This document shows positions 34,666 to 42,477 of a stretch of 59,339 nt of DNA, piece after piece. This DNA comes from Desulfatiglans sp. (GTDB taxonomy: Bacteria > Desulfobacterota > DSM-4660 > Desulfatiglandales > HGW-15). The notes beneath the pieces were generated by a model that worked only from the letters and a program-made list of their open reading frames with translations, made no database searches and was not told where the DNA came from. The DNA is taken from the NCBI GenBank assembly GCA_012513605.1, contig JAAZBV010000122.1, positions 1 through 59,339 of the forward strand, written 5' to 3'. Both the position numbers and the translations under genes were made by a program. The stretch's first letter is position 1. The number at the start of each line of letters is the position of its first letter.

Positions 34666-36891
34666 ATGACCGAAACAAAGATCACTCTCCCAATAACCGG
34701 TATGACCTGTGTAAACTGCGCCATGAATATTGAGCGTGCACTCAAAAAAAAGGTGCAGGGGGTTACAGGTGTATCTGTAAATTTTGCTACTGAACGGGCA
34801 GAGGTTACCTTTGATCAAGCAACAACAGATATTCAAACCATTGTCGCTGCAATAGAAAAGGCAGGCTATGGCGCCATAATACCTGTTGATGATATGGAGG
34901 ATGAGGAGACAGCCGTCCGTGAGAAGGATTCACAGGATCAGAAAAAGAAGTTTATTATCGGGCTCATCTTTACCTGCCCGCTCTTTATCATCAGCATGGC
35001 AAGGGACTTCGGGCTTACAGGCCCATGGAGCCATGCATCATGGGTGAACTGGCTCTTTTTTTGCCTTGCCACACCTGTTCAGTTTTATACTGGTTATGAT
35101 TACTATGTGGGAGGGTGGAAGGGTGTCATTAATAAAAGCGCAAACATGGATCTGCTTGTGGCGCTCGGCTCATCAGCGGCCTATTTTTACTCCATCATAC
35201 TCCTTTTTTTCCCTGATCATGGTCACCATGTTTATTTTGAGACATCAGCAGTCATAATTACCCTTATCAGGCTGGGCAAGATGCTTGAGGCAAAAACAAA
35301 AGGGAAGACCGGCGGGGCGATCAGGAAACTCCTTATGCTCAGACCAAAGAGGGCTACCATCACTAAGGATGGCGTGGAGAGAGAGGTTGCCATCTCTGAA
35401 ATCCATACAGGCGATATGATAGTTGTTCATCCGGGTGAAAATCTCCCTGTTGATGGTATTATAACAGAAGGGGAATCCGCTGTTGATGAATCCATGCTCA
35501 CAGGTGAACCTTTGCCCGTGGATAAAAAGATAGGAGAAAAAGTAACTGGCGGCACAATCAACCAGGAGGGAAGGCTCATATTCAGGGCAACCGCAGTTGG
35601 AAAGGAGACTGTTCTTTCAAGGATAGTAAAGATGGTGCAGGATGCACAGGGGAGCCGCGCTCCCATACAGGCCATCACAGACAGGGTGGCCGCCGTTTTT
35701 GTACCTGTTATTATCATCCTCGCCATTATTGCCTTTGTGTTATGGTGGGTAATGGGTGGGGATTTTGTTTCTGCCATGATAAGGATGGTGGCTGTGCTGG
35801 TGATAGCATGCCCGTGCGCACTTGGACTTGCCACCCCGACCGCCATTGTGGCAGGCACAGGAAAGGGTGCGGAAAAGGGTATCCTGTTTAAGACAGGTGT
35901 GGCCCTTGAGCAGGTTTCAAAGAGCGATGCGATAGTACTTGATAAAACAGGCACTGTTACCACTGGTAAACCAACAGTAACATCGGTCATATCCCTTGAT
36001 AATAATCTATCCGGGGATCACATCCTCAAACTCGCTGCATCTGTTGAGCAGGGATCAGAACACCCTTTAGGAAAGGCCCTCGTGAATGAGGCCAAAAACC
36101 GTGGTTTAACACTCTCTCCCCCTGTTTCATTCAGGGCGCATGGCGGCGCAGGTGTTCAGGCGGATATAGAAGGTGCAAAGGTCTATGCAGGCAAACCTGA
36201 GTGGTTTACAGGGCATGGCATCAATATAGAAGGGGCAAGGGCATCTGTTTCTGCGCTTCAGGAAAAGGGGAACACTGTTATACTTGTTGGAACAGAGAGG
36301 ATAAAGGGTCTTATTGCCCTTTCTGATACAATAAAACCAGAGGCCAAAGATGCAGTATCAGGGTTGAAACAGATGGGCATAAAAGTAATTATGCTTACAG
36401 GTGATAATCATAAAACCGCGAGTTCAATTGCATTAATGGCAGGCATAGATGAGGTTATCGCAGAGGTAATGCCGGAAGAAAAGGCAAATAAAATAAAGGA
36501 TCTTAAAGGAAAAGGGTTTAAGGTGGGCATGGTTGGTGATGGGATCAATGATGCCCCCGCACTTGCACAGGCGGATGTTGGGATTGCCATAGGCACAGGG
36601 ACAGATATTGCAATAGAGTCAGCAGACATAATACTTTCAGGCGGCGACCTGAGGGGAATACCAGCGGCTATCAAGCTCAGCAGGCGAACAATGGGTGTAA
36701 TAAAGCAGAACCTCTTCTGGGCCTTCTTCTATAATGTGGCGCTCATACCTGTTGCAGCAGGGGCCTTATATCCGTTTGAATTTTTACCCATCTTCCTGCG
36801 GCAACTTCATCCCATACTGGCAGCGCTGGCAATGGCCATGAGCAGCATTACGGTTGTATCAAACAGTTTAAGACTGTACAGGTCAAAATAA
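34666..36891 (+). CDS. copA: Copper-translocating P1B-type ATPase
   Basis: A 741-residue copper exporter. It has one N-terminal metal-binding domain (GMTCVNC at residues 12-18), two membrane helices, the ESMLTGEP actuator motif, the CPC metal site IACPCALG, the phosphorylation motif DKTGT, EHPLG (His-Pro), and [17 protein letters not shown] Met and two Ser ([16 protein letters not shown]) in the last helices complete the Cu(I) site pattern. It pumps cuprous ions out of the cytoplasm. ATG at 34666 (MTETKITL) is preferred to a longer frame starting inside the tRNA at 34576. It ends 1 base inside the Smr gene. Confidence 0.93.
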   Translation: MTETKITLPITGMTCVNCAMNIERALKKKVQGVTGVSVNFATERAEVTFDQATTDIQTIVAAIEKAGYGAIIPVDDMEDEETAVREKDSQDQKKKFIIGLIFTCPLFIISMARDFGLTGPWSHASWVNWLFFCLATPVQFYTGYDYYVGGWKGVINKSANMDLLVALGSSAAYFYSIILLFFPDHGHHVYFETSAVIITLIRLGKMLEAKTKGKTGGAIRKLLMLRPKRATITKDGVEREVAISEIHTGDMIVVHPGENLPVDGIITEGESAVDESMLTGEPLPVDKKIGEKVTGGTINQEGRLIFRATAVGKETVLSRIVKMVQDAQGSRAPIQAITDRVAAVFVPVIIILAIIAFVLWWVMGGDFVSAMIRMVAVLVIACPCALGLATPTAIVAGTGKGAEKGILFKTGVALEQVSKSDAIVLDKTGTVTTGKPTVTSVISLDNNLSGDHILKLAASVEQGSEHPLGKALVNEAKNRGLTLSPPVSFRAHGGAGVQADIEGAKVYAGKPEWFTGHGINIEGARASVSALQEKGNTVILVGTERIKGLIALSDTIKPEAKDAVSGLKQMGIKVIMLTGDNHKTASSIALMAGIDEVIAEVMPEEKANKIKDLKGKGFKVGMVGDGINDAPALAQADVGIAIGTGTDIAIESADIILSGGDLRGIPAAIKLSRRTMGVIKQNLFWAFFYNVALIPVAAGALYPFEFLPIFLRQLHPILAALAMAMSSITVVSNSLRLYRSK

Positions 36892-37166
36892 TGGATAACG
36901 ACATAATTAAACTCCCCATAGACGGTGTAATAGACCTCCACACCTTTTCACCAAAGGATGCCGCTGATGTGGTGGATGAATACATAAATGCCTGTGCTGA
37001 AAAAGGGATTTATGAAGTACGCATAATCCATGGCAAGGGAAAAGGGGTATTAAGGAGGATAGTCCATTCCCTTTTAGATAAACACCCTCTTGTCAATAGA
37101 TTTACCCTTGATTCAGGGGATTCAGGCTGGGGTGCAACAATAGCCTATCTTAAAAAGAATCAATAG
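36891..37166 (+). CDS. Smr (MutS2 C-terminal-like) domain protein
   Basis: A 91-residue stand-alone Smr domain: VIDLHTFSPKDAADVVDEYI (the LDLHG-like motif, here IDLHTF) and VRIIHGKGKGVLRRIVHSLL (the HGxGxG motif). Smr domains are DNA or RNA nicking nucleases, known from MutS2 and as separate genes. Its start overlaps the end of copA by 1 base (TAATG), indicating coupling with the copper pump, a pairing whose meaning is not obvious. Confidence 0.85.
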   Translation: MDNDIIKLPIDGVIDLHTFSPKDAADVVDEYINACAEKGIYEVRIIHGKGKGVLRRIVHSLLDKHPLVNRFTLDSGDSGWGATIAYLKKNQ

Positions 37167-37236
37167 GACAAAAACATATTCGTTCATCAGTGTCACTGTT
37201 TCTTTCATAAATATATATCAGTTTTACCAACATCCG

Positions 37237-38343
37237 CTATTTATACAATGACAGACCATTTTCCAATTGTGATGCGAGCCGCTCAGCCATTAGCTTTAAC
37301 TCCTCCCCCTTTTCCAGCCCTTCAATAAAACGTTTTGGGATATTGCTCAACCCGGCCTGTGCCCCAGTGAGTGCGCCGGTAAGGATGGCCCGTGCCTGAT
37401 TCTGCCCCCCGCCATTTATGGCATGCAGGACTGCGGACTCAAAATCATTATGAAACCGGGCAGAAAGATAATAGGCAGCAGGGAGCTGATGGTAAATAGC
37501 GCATGGCATACCATAAACTATAGATACCTTCCAGGCAGGTTCAATGCGGATATCAGGGTCAGCGGCTGCCGCTGCCATATGGGATGGTGTAATCAATGCA
37601 TCAGGAGAGGCAAAGCGCCCGGCCCTTGGCGGATCAGGGTCTCCCGGTTGCGGCGGCTTCATATTATCGCGGACAACAGAATGAAAAGGGAGCTTCCCGC
37701 TTTTTACGAGGGTCATAAGCTTTCCGGATATCATTTCGTCGAGCCTGTTCCCCTGCACAAGGAGGCCAACCACAGCGCCAAATGCGACGGTCATGGATAC
37801 AACCGTGTCATCAATCTGTGTAAGTATGGTGTTGCTAGTGATTGCAGAGGCAAGTTTTGCAGGATTAAGGGCATACCGGACTGCTATTGCAAGTGTCCTT
37901 TCTATGGCCTCTGTTGTATCTGCATGGCCGCCAGTCTTACCCCATGGCAGTTTCTCCTGAACGCGTCTTCGCCATGCCTCACGAATAGACTGGCTTGTGT
38001 AGCGGCCAGGGCCGCTTACAGGGGCGCCATCCAGCAGAGGGAAAAGCTCTTCATCCATCCTGCGGCAAAAATCCTGTTCATTGTATTCCCCATTCTCAAC
38101 AAGGGAGTGGAGCATAAGCCTGAGAATAAACCCCGCCTGAGAGAGCTGACCCGCCTTAAGACCATCATGGTATCGACCGGGTTTAGGGTCAGTGTATCCG
38201 TCTATCCACGCACCATACTCTCTGCGAAGCTCATTGAGATCATAATACCAGTGCGGGCCAACACCCAGCGCATCGCCAATAAATGCCCCCATTATGGCGC
38301 CTGTGGCTCTATCTTTTAAACCTGAATTGTTAAACATTTGCAC
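37237..38343 (-). CDS. ADP-ribosylglycohydrolase-like protein with altered metal site
   Basis: A 368-residue protein of the ADP-ribosylglycohydrolase (DraG/ARH, J1-crystallin-like) superfamily: GAIMGAFIGDALGVGPHWYYD at the start, HADTTEAIERTLAIAV, and AINGGGQNQARAILTGALTGAQAG at the end. Active members use a TDDT motif early and GGDTDT late to bind two Mg ions. Here the late motif is GGGQNQA and no TDDT occurs at the usual place, so hydrolysis of ADP-ribose is doubtful. It may bind a ligand or act on a different substrate. Downstream of an AlkD gene in the same direction. Confidence 0.8.
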   Translation of the reverse strand: MQMFNNSGLKDRATGAIMGAFIGDALGVGPHWYYDLNELRREYGAWIDGYTDPKPGRYHDGLKAGQLSQAGFILRLMLHSLVENGEYNEQDFCRRMDEELFPLLDGAPVSGPGRYTSQSIREAWRRRVQEKLPWGKTGGHADTTEAIERTLAIAVRYALNPAKLASAITSNTILTQIDDTVVSMTVAFGAVVGLLVQGNRLDEMISGKLMTLVKSGKLPFHSVVRDNMKPPQPGDPDPPRAGRFASPDALITPSHMAAAAADPDIRIEPAWKVSIVYGMPCAIYHQLPAAYYLSARFHNDFESAVLHAINGGGQNQARAILTGALTGAQAGLSNIPKRFIEGLEKGEELKLMAERLASQLENGLSLYK

Positions 38344-38353
38344 TCCTTTATAT

Positions 38354-39073
38354 TTAACGCTCCATAGCCTTTTTCTTAAGCTTGTCAGGCATCTTTTCTA
38401 TTGCATATCTTAATACCGTCCTTGGCATCGTAGCCTTTCGTTCAAGCACATACTGATACACCTCGTCCATGTATTTATCAGCAGCAACCTTTAACATCCA
38501 GCCGTATCCTTTCTGTACCATATCATCCGAATCAGTCAGAAGAATATCCGCTACCTCAAATGCCTTTTCAAGCTGTTTACCCTTTTTAAGGGAGGGGATA
38601 AGTATAACAGCAGAGGCGCGCCTGAGCCACCTGTTTTTTGATTTTGTCCAGGTCAGGGTTTTTGTTATAAGGTCAGGATACATAACAATGAGTTCACCAA
38701 AAAAGCCTGCACAGAAGGTGTCACACCTGCCCCAGTTATCCACATACTTTTCAAGCCATGCTTCAAACCGGGTAAAATCCGATTTGGTGAATTGTTTGCT
38801 TATCTTTAAAATCCAGATGGAGGCAACCCCTGATTCTCCCGGCTGATCCATCTTGTATAACATCTCACAGGTGTCAAGCAGATCATCTTTAGGAATATCT
38901 TTAATCTGCTTGAATACTTCACCTGCAACCTTTTTTATTATCGGCCCCTTGAACCCGATCGGATTTTTCAACTCCTCTTTAAACCATCTCTGATAATCCA
39001 TCTTGTTTTCAGGTTTATCATATTTAACAAATTCTTTTCGCAATGCCTGAATAATACTGTTATTAACAGCCAT
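38354..39073 (-). CDS. AlkD-like DNA alkylation repair protein
   Basis: A 239-residue HEAT-repeat DNA glycosylase-like protein: MDYQRWFKEELKNPIGFKGPIIKKVAGEVFKQ, the WGRCDTFCAGFFGELI block and RWLRRASAVILIPSLKKG, with LQKGYGWMLKVAADKY typical of AlkD. AlkD removes 3-methyladenine and 7-methylguanine. GGAGAACAT before ATG 39073 (MAVNNSII) decides the start over the longer frame from 39130. The last codons are AMER, and a 52-codon internally deleted copy of this gene lies at 40961-41119. Confidence 0.85.
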   Translation of the reverse strand: MAVNNSIIQALRKEFVKYDKPENKMDYQRWFKEELKNPIGFKGPIIKKVAGEVFKQIKDIPKDDLLDTCEMLYKMDQPGESGVASIWILKISKQFTKSDFTRFEAWLEKYVDNWGRCDTFCAGFFGELIVMYPDLITKTLTWTKSKNRWLRRASAVILIPSLKKGKQLEKAFEVADILLTDSDDMVQKGYGWMLKVAADKYMDEVYQYVLERKATMPRTVLRYAIEKMPDKLKKKAMER

Positions 39074-39178
39074 ATGTTCTCCATATTTATTCTGATGAAG
39101 CTTATAACAGACAGCGACTTGTCTCGCCATAGTTTTATACGAAGGCGGATCAGCGTTCAGCCAAGTCTTCCCCTCTTG

Positions 39179-39223
39179 TTCCTACGGTCACCGTGGGAAT
39201 ATTATTTTTTGACGCTCTGCGTC
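39179..39223. repeat. REP-like palindromic unit
   Basis: Two hairpins close together: TTCC-T-ACGGT-C-ACCGT-G-GGAA (39179-39199) and GACGC-TCT-GCGTC (39211-39223). The general pattern, GGACGCAGAGCGTC next to a TTCCCACG...GTGGGAA-type hairpin, is a repeat I associate with many proteobacterial genomes. Most of the remaining 39074-39413 region shows nothing recognisable. Confidence 0.5.
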
Positions 39224-39413
39224 CTCTTGCCCAGGATGATGCTCATTATTAAATACCTGATCCCCTTTTAACAACACTGTCTTTAGTGTATTTCACAGTT
39301 TCTTATATTCTTAATGATGTAACACTCATTACATGGTACATGATAATTACTAATATCCCGACCGTTACATGATTGGATTTATCCATGCATGTTAATATAC
39401 ATCCTCAGATTTT

Positions 39414-39698
39414 TTAAACTGCAACCTGCTTGATATATTCAAATGAACTATCATCAATCTGGCTGATCTCCCAGTTATTCTGTAAATTCAACCAGAATTG
39501 AGGGCTGCCCCCAAGTGCCTTTGAGAGCTTCATAGACATTTCAGCGCTTATACCTCTTTTGCCACGACAGATTTCATTGATTGTTTTTGGCAAAACCCCG
39601 ATATGCCTTGCCAGTGTTGTTTGAGACAGCCCTATTTCATCAAGCTCATCTTTCAGTACTTCACCAGGATGAACAGATGTGTAATGTATTTTATCCAT
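39414..39698 (-). CDS. higA: HigA-family antitoxin (XRE-type HTH)
   Basis: A 94-residue antitoxin with a helix-turn-helix: SVHPGEVLKDELDEIGLSQTTLARHIGVLPKTINEICRGKRGISAEMSMKLSKALGGSPQFWLNLQ. The HPGEVLxxEL start and xxFWLNLQ end are typical of HigA. HigA represses its operon and blocks the HigB mRNA interferase. The toxin that should precede it on this strand survives only as its last 34 residues (39710-39814), so the antitoxin is now alone. Confidence 0.88.
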   Translation of the reverse strand: MDKIHYTSVHPGEVLKDELDEIGLSQTTLARHIGVLPKTINEICRGKRGISAEMSMKLSKALGGSPQFWLNLQNNWEISQIDDSSFEYIKQVAV

Positions 39699-39709
39699 AA
39701 TAAAACTCC

Positions 39710-39814
39710 CTATTTATGATAATCGGTAATCTCGACATCAATGGCGTTTTCTTTTTCCCACTTAAAGCAGACCCTGTATTGGTCATTAATCCTTATACTG
39801 AACTGCCCTTTGGG
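39710..39814 (-). pseudogene. higB: Truncated HigB toxin (C-terminal remnant)
   Basis: Directly upstream of higA (12 bases between them) a frame reads PKGQFSIRINDQYRVCFKWE then ENAIDVEITDYHK and stops. This is the C-terminal third of a HigB/RelE-type toxin (normal length about 90 aa): KGQxSIRINDQYRxCFxW is characteristic. A TAA closes the frame just before this stretch, and no start or N-terminus exists. The toxin is therefore dead while its antitoxin remains intact. Confidence 0.72.
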
Positions 39815-39916
39815 TTAATAATATTAATAAATTGTCAATTCGATTTACAATCTATGCATTTGGCGAAGTCTTTATAGATAAAATATGTATTGAAGCTTGA
39901 TCGGGATAGACTTCGC

Positions 39917-40927
39917 TTATTCATTTCCTGTATCAGGTTTTATCTGCTTTATATCCCTCTCCAACTCGTCCAGGCTACTTTCATATGACAGTTTCTTCTG
40001 CTCATTTCTATATTTTTTAAGTTCGAGTGCTGATTTTTCCAGGGCCATTTCATGGCTTATACTCCCTGCATGGCTAAGGAGTTCTCTCCCATTGAGTTGA
40101 AGGATTGTATCAAGCCGCTCTATCCAGTCCTTCATATACATGGGGATATGCTGCTGCGCCATTGTTTCTGCAAAGGCAAGATACTGTTCAACAAGAAGAC
40201 CAAGCAGTTTTATTTCATCTTCAATAAGGTAATTTTTTGCAATGATTACATCGCCTTTACTGATCTTGCCTGTATCCTTTTTATCAAAAGATTGCATCCC
40301 TAAAAGCGGTAAAGAAGCATCTACACGGCGATAGACAAGTTCCGCAGCGGTCTGCCTGCTGATTGCCCACAGGAGTTTGTTCTGGACAATCTTGAAAAAT
40401 TCGATAGTTTTCTCATCCTTAGGGTCATAATCAATACTGGTTGTATAAATATCCTTGATTTTCTGGTAAAAAAACCGCTCCGAAAGCCTGATTTCCCGCA
40501 GTCGTTCCTGCAATTCATTAAAATAGTTCATTGAATTGCCAGTTTTGAAGCGTTTGTCATTCAGGGCAAACCCTTTAACAATATATTCTTTCAGCCGCTG
40601 AGTAGCCCATATCCGAAATGTGGTACCCTGCTGCGATTTTACCCGATAGCCGACAGAGATTATCACATCCAGGTTATAATAATTAGGTGCTTTCTGCTGA
40701 AATTCGGAAATTCCGAATTTCTTCATTACCTCACTCTCAACCAGTTCACCTTCTTCAAATATATTTTTTATGTGCTCGTTAATTGTGGATTTCGCTTTAC
40801 CGAAAAGCTGTGCCATCTGATCCTGTGTCAGCCACACTGTTTCATCTTCCAGATGGACATCAATGTTTATCCGTCCATCATCGGTTTTATAAAGGATAAT
40901 TTCAGACTGGTTGGTCTCTTCTTTCAT
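39917..40927 (-). CDS. Virulence RhuM-family protein
   Basis: A 336-residue protein with an N-terminal DNA-binding half and a helical C-terminal half: VWLTQDQMAQLFGKAKSTINEHIKNIFEEGEL is the RhuM/HTH hallmark; NYYNLDVIISVGYRVKSQQGTTFRIWATQRLKEYI is the conserved core. Family members occur in pathogenicity islands and accessory regions; no biochemical role is established. AAGGATTAG precedes the ATG. It sits between a decayed higBA and a deleted alkD copy, in a region rich in accessory genes. Confidence 0.9.
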   Translation of the reverse strand: MKEETNQSEIILYKTDDGRINIDVHLEDETVWLTQDQMAQLFGKAKSTINEHIKNIFEEGELVESEVMKKFGISEFQQKAPNYYNLDVIISVGYRVKSQQGTTFRIWATQRLKEYIVKGFALNDKRFKTGNSMNYFNELQERLREIRLSERFFYQKIKDIYTTSIDYDPKDEKTIEFFKIVQNKLLWAISRQTAAELVYRRVDASLPLLGMQSFDKKDTGKISKGDVIIAKNYLIEDEIKLLGLLVEQYLAFAETMAQQHIPMYMKDWIERLDTILQLNGRELLSHAGSISHEMALEKSALELKKYRNEQKKLSYESSLDELERDIKQIKPDTGNE

Positions 40928-40960
40928 AATTTCTAATCCTTAATATTCAAGATAAAATAT

Positions 40961-41119
40961 TTAACACTCCATAACCTTTTTTATTACTGGCCCCTTGAAC
41001 CCAACCGGATTTTTCAACGCCTCTTTAAACCATCTTTGATAATCCATCTTGTTTTCAGGTTTATCATATTTTGCAAATTTTTTTTGCAGGGTCTGAATAA
41101 TACTGTTATTAACAGCCAT
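40961..41119 (-). pseudogene. Internally deleted second copy of the AlkD gene
   Basis: A 52-codon frame begins MAVNNSIIQTLQKKFAKY and runs MDYQRWFKEALKNP, close to the first 49 residues of the AlkD gene at 38354-39073, and then ends in MEC where the intact gene ends in MER. About 185 codons are missing between. Both breakpoints lie in A-rich microhomology (AAAAAGG), so a slippage-type deletion is likely. The 22 bases before the start (ATATGTTCTCCATATTTATT) are also shared with the intact copy; beyond that the sequences diverge. Confidence 0.8.
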
Positions 41120-41268
41120 ATGTTCTCCATATTTATTAACGACGCTGATAGGTTATAAGCCTTGATATTGTTGTTTCTTAGTTATTTATTGACATCCCCT
41201 GGTTTACACGTTTAGTCTTTATACCCTTCACAAATATAAGATCATCCCCTATTTATTAAGGACTTATA

Positions 41269-42477
41269 TTAGGCAGCATTTTCCAGAATGCTATATAGGG
41301 TTTGGATAAACTTCTTACCGGCATCATCCAAATCCGTGCCCAAATCAAATACTATCGTTCTAACACGAATTCCACCCGGCTTTGCATCAAAAGGAACCAG
41401 TGATTCACTTGGGTAAATCAGCGCTGCCTGCTGGCAAGAAACAGCATCAGCATATGCAACAACTTGGTAATAATCACTTGGTGAAACTGAATTATCTCGT
41501 TTATATTTTGTATCTAATACGCAAAGGGGTTTCTGGGACTGGCGGTCGGAAATTAAAATATCCATCTGCATGCGTAAAGTACTCTGCTTACCTATGTATA
41601 ACGATTCCTGCCTCTGAACTAGATACCGAGAATCAATCTTTTCTTCAAGCCAACGAGAGACAAATAGTTCGAAAAGATGAGCCATATCCACAAGAAAAGG
41701 AATCATAGAATGACCTCCCGTGTCCTGCGTAGGACCTGTATTATCAAGAAAGAACCGGCAAAGTTTATGCAGTATTTCGTAGTCTGCATTAAGTCGGTTA
41801 TATGTCCTATTAGCGCAGCCAATGCCAGTGAAACATTTCAGACTAATAGAGTTGCGAAGGATGCGGTCGGCTTTCCGGGCAACATTAAGGGGTTTCTCTC
41901 GTGTGAGTAAACCACTACGGACTATGTTATGTAGAGTCCAGGCTAATATCTGATTATCTTCAATATCAAGGGTATGGTCTTCAGAATAGCAAACAACCCT
42001 TGACCTCACAGGACTGCTGCAAAGAACTCCAAGGTCCAGTTTTCCTCTAACAAAAGACAGAGAAGTGTGTTCCTCTATATAAGTTCGGTATAACCCTTGG
42101 CGGATCCTCTTTAGTACTCGCTCAGCAAGAACGGTGGCTAGTCTTTCATAGAAATCTCTAATTGAATTCGACTCGTAGTGCCCTTCAAGCAATTTAAAGG
42201 ACTTAAGGTCGTACGCATATTCTAGCATACCGAAAAGATTACGGAGCGTGACTTTGGGTTTTAAGGAAATGCCTCCATAATTTGCAAGTGGTATATAACC
42301 CACCCACCCCAAGGATGTAAGTCGCCATTTATACTGCGTTTTTAGTGTAGGCCATTCAACATTGACCTTATCGCCGTATTGAATGTAGATCCTTTGAGCT
42401 TCCTCTTCAGGTAGGTTGCTTCTCTGAAAATAGCGAGTCTCGAACTCAACAAGTTCTATCGTTTGATGTGGACTCAT
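41269..42477 (-). CDS. mcrC: McrC-like subunit of a type IV restriction system
   Basis: A 402-residue McrC-like nuclease partner. The PD-(D/E)xK region near residue 300 shows QMDILISDRQSQKPLCVLDTKYKR (D, then D-T-K). The N-terminal half has the DUF2357-like pattern (GWVGYIPLANYGGISLKPKV). The start ATG 42477 overlaps the mcrB stop by 4 bases (ATGA); a longer form from 42507 is less likely. McrC cuts DNA after recruitment by the GTPase McrB. Together with the gene upstream it forms a complete restriction pair. Confidence 0.86.
   Translation of the reverse strand: MSPHQTIELVEFETRYFQRSNLPEEEAQRIYIQYGDKVNVEWPTLKTQYKWRLTSLGWVGYIPLANYGGISLKPKVTLRNLFGMLEYAYDLKSFKLLEGHYESNSIRDFYERLATVLAERVLKRIRQGLYRTYIEEHTSLSFVRGKLDLGVLCSSPVRSRVVCYSEDHTLDIEDNQILAWTLHNIVRSGLLTREKPLNVARKADRILRNSISLKCFTGIGCANRTYNRLNADYEILHKLCRFFLDNTGPTQDTGGHSMIPFLVDMAHLFELFVSRWLEEKIDSRYLVQRQESLYIGKQSTLRMQMDILISDRQSQKPLCVLDTKYKRDNSVSPSDYYQVVAYADAVSCQQAALIYPSESLVPFDAKPGGIRVRTIVFDLGTDLDDAGKKFIQTLYSILENAA

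Noticed and set aside
37423-38319. A 298-codon open frame opposite the ADP-ribosylglycohydrolase-like gene
   Set aside because: The minus-strand protein has clear family motifs; the plus-strand product is Cys/Arg-rich shadow sequence.
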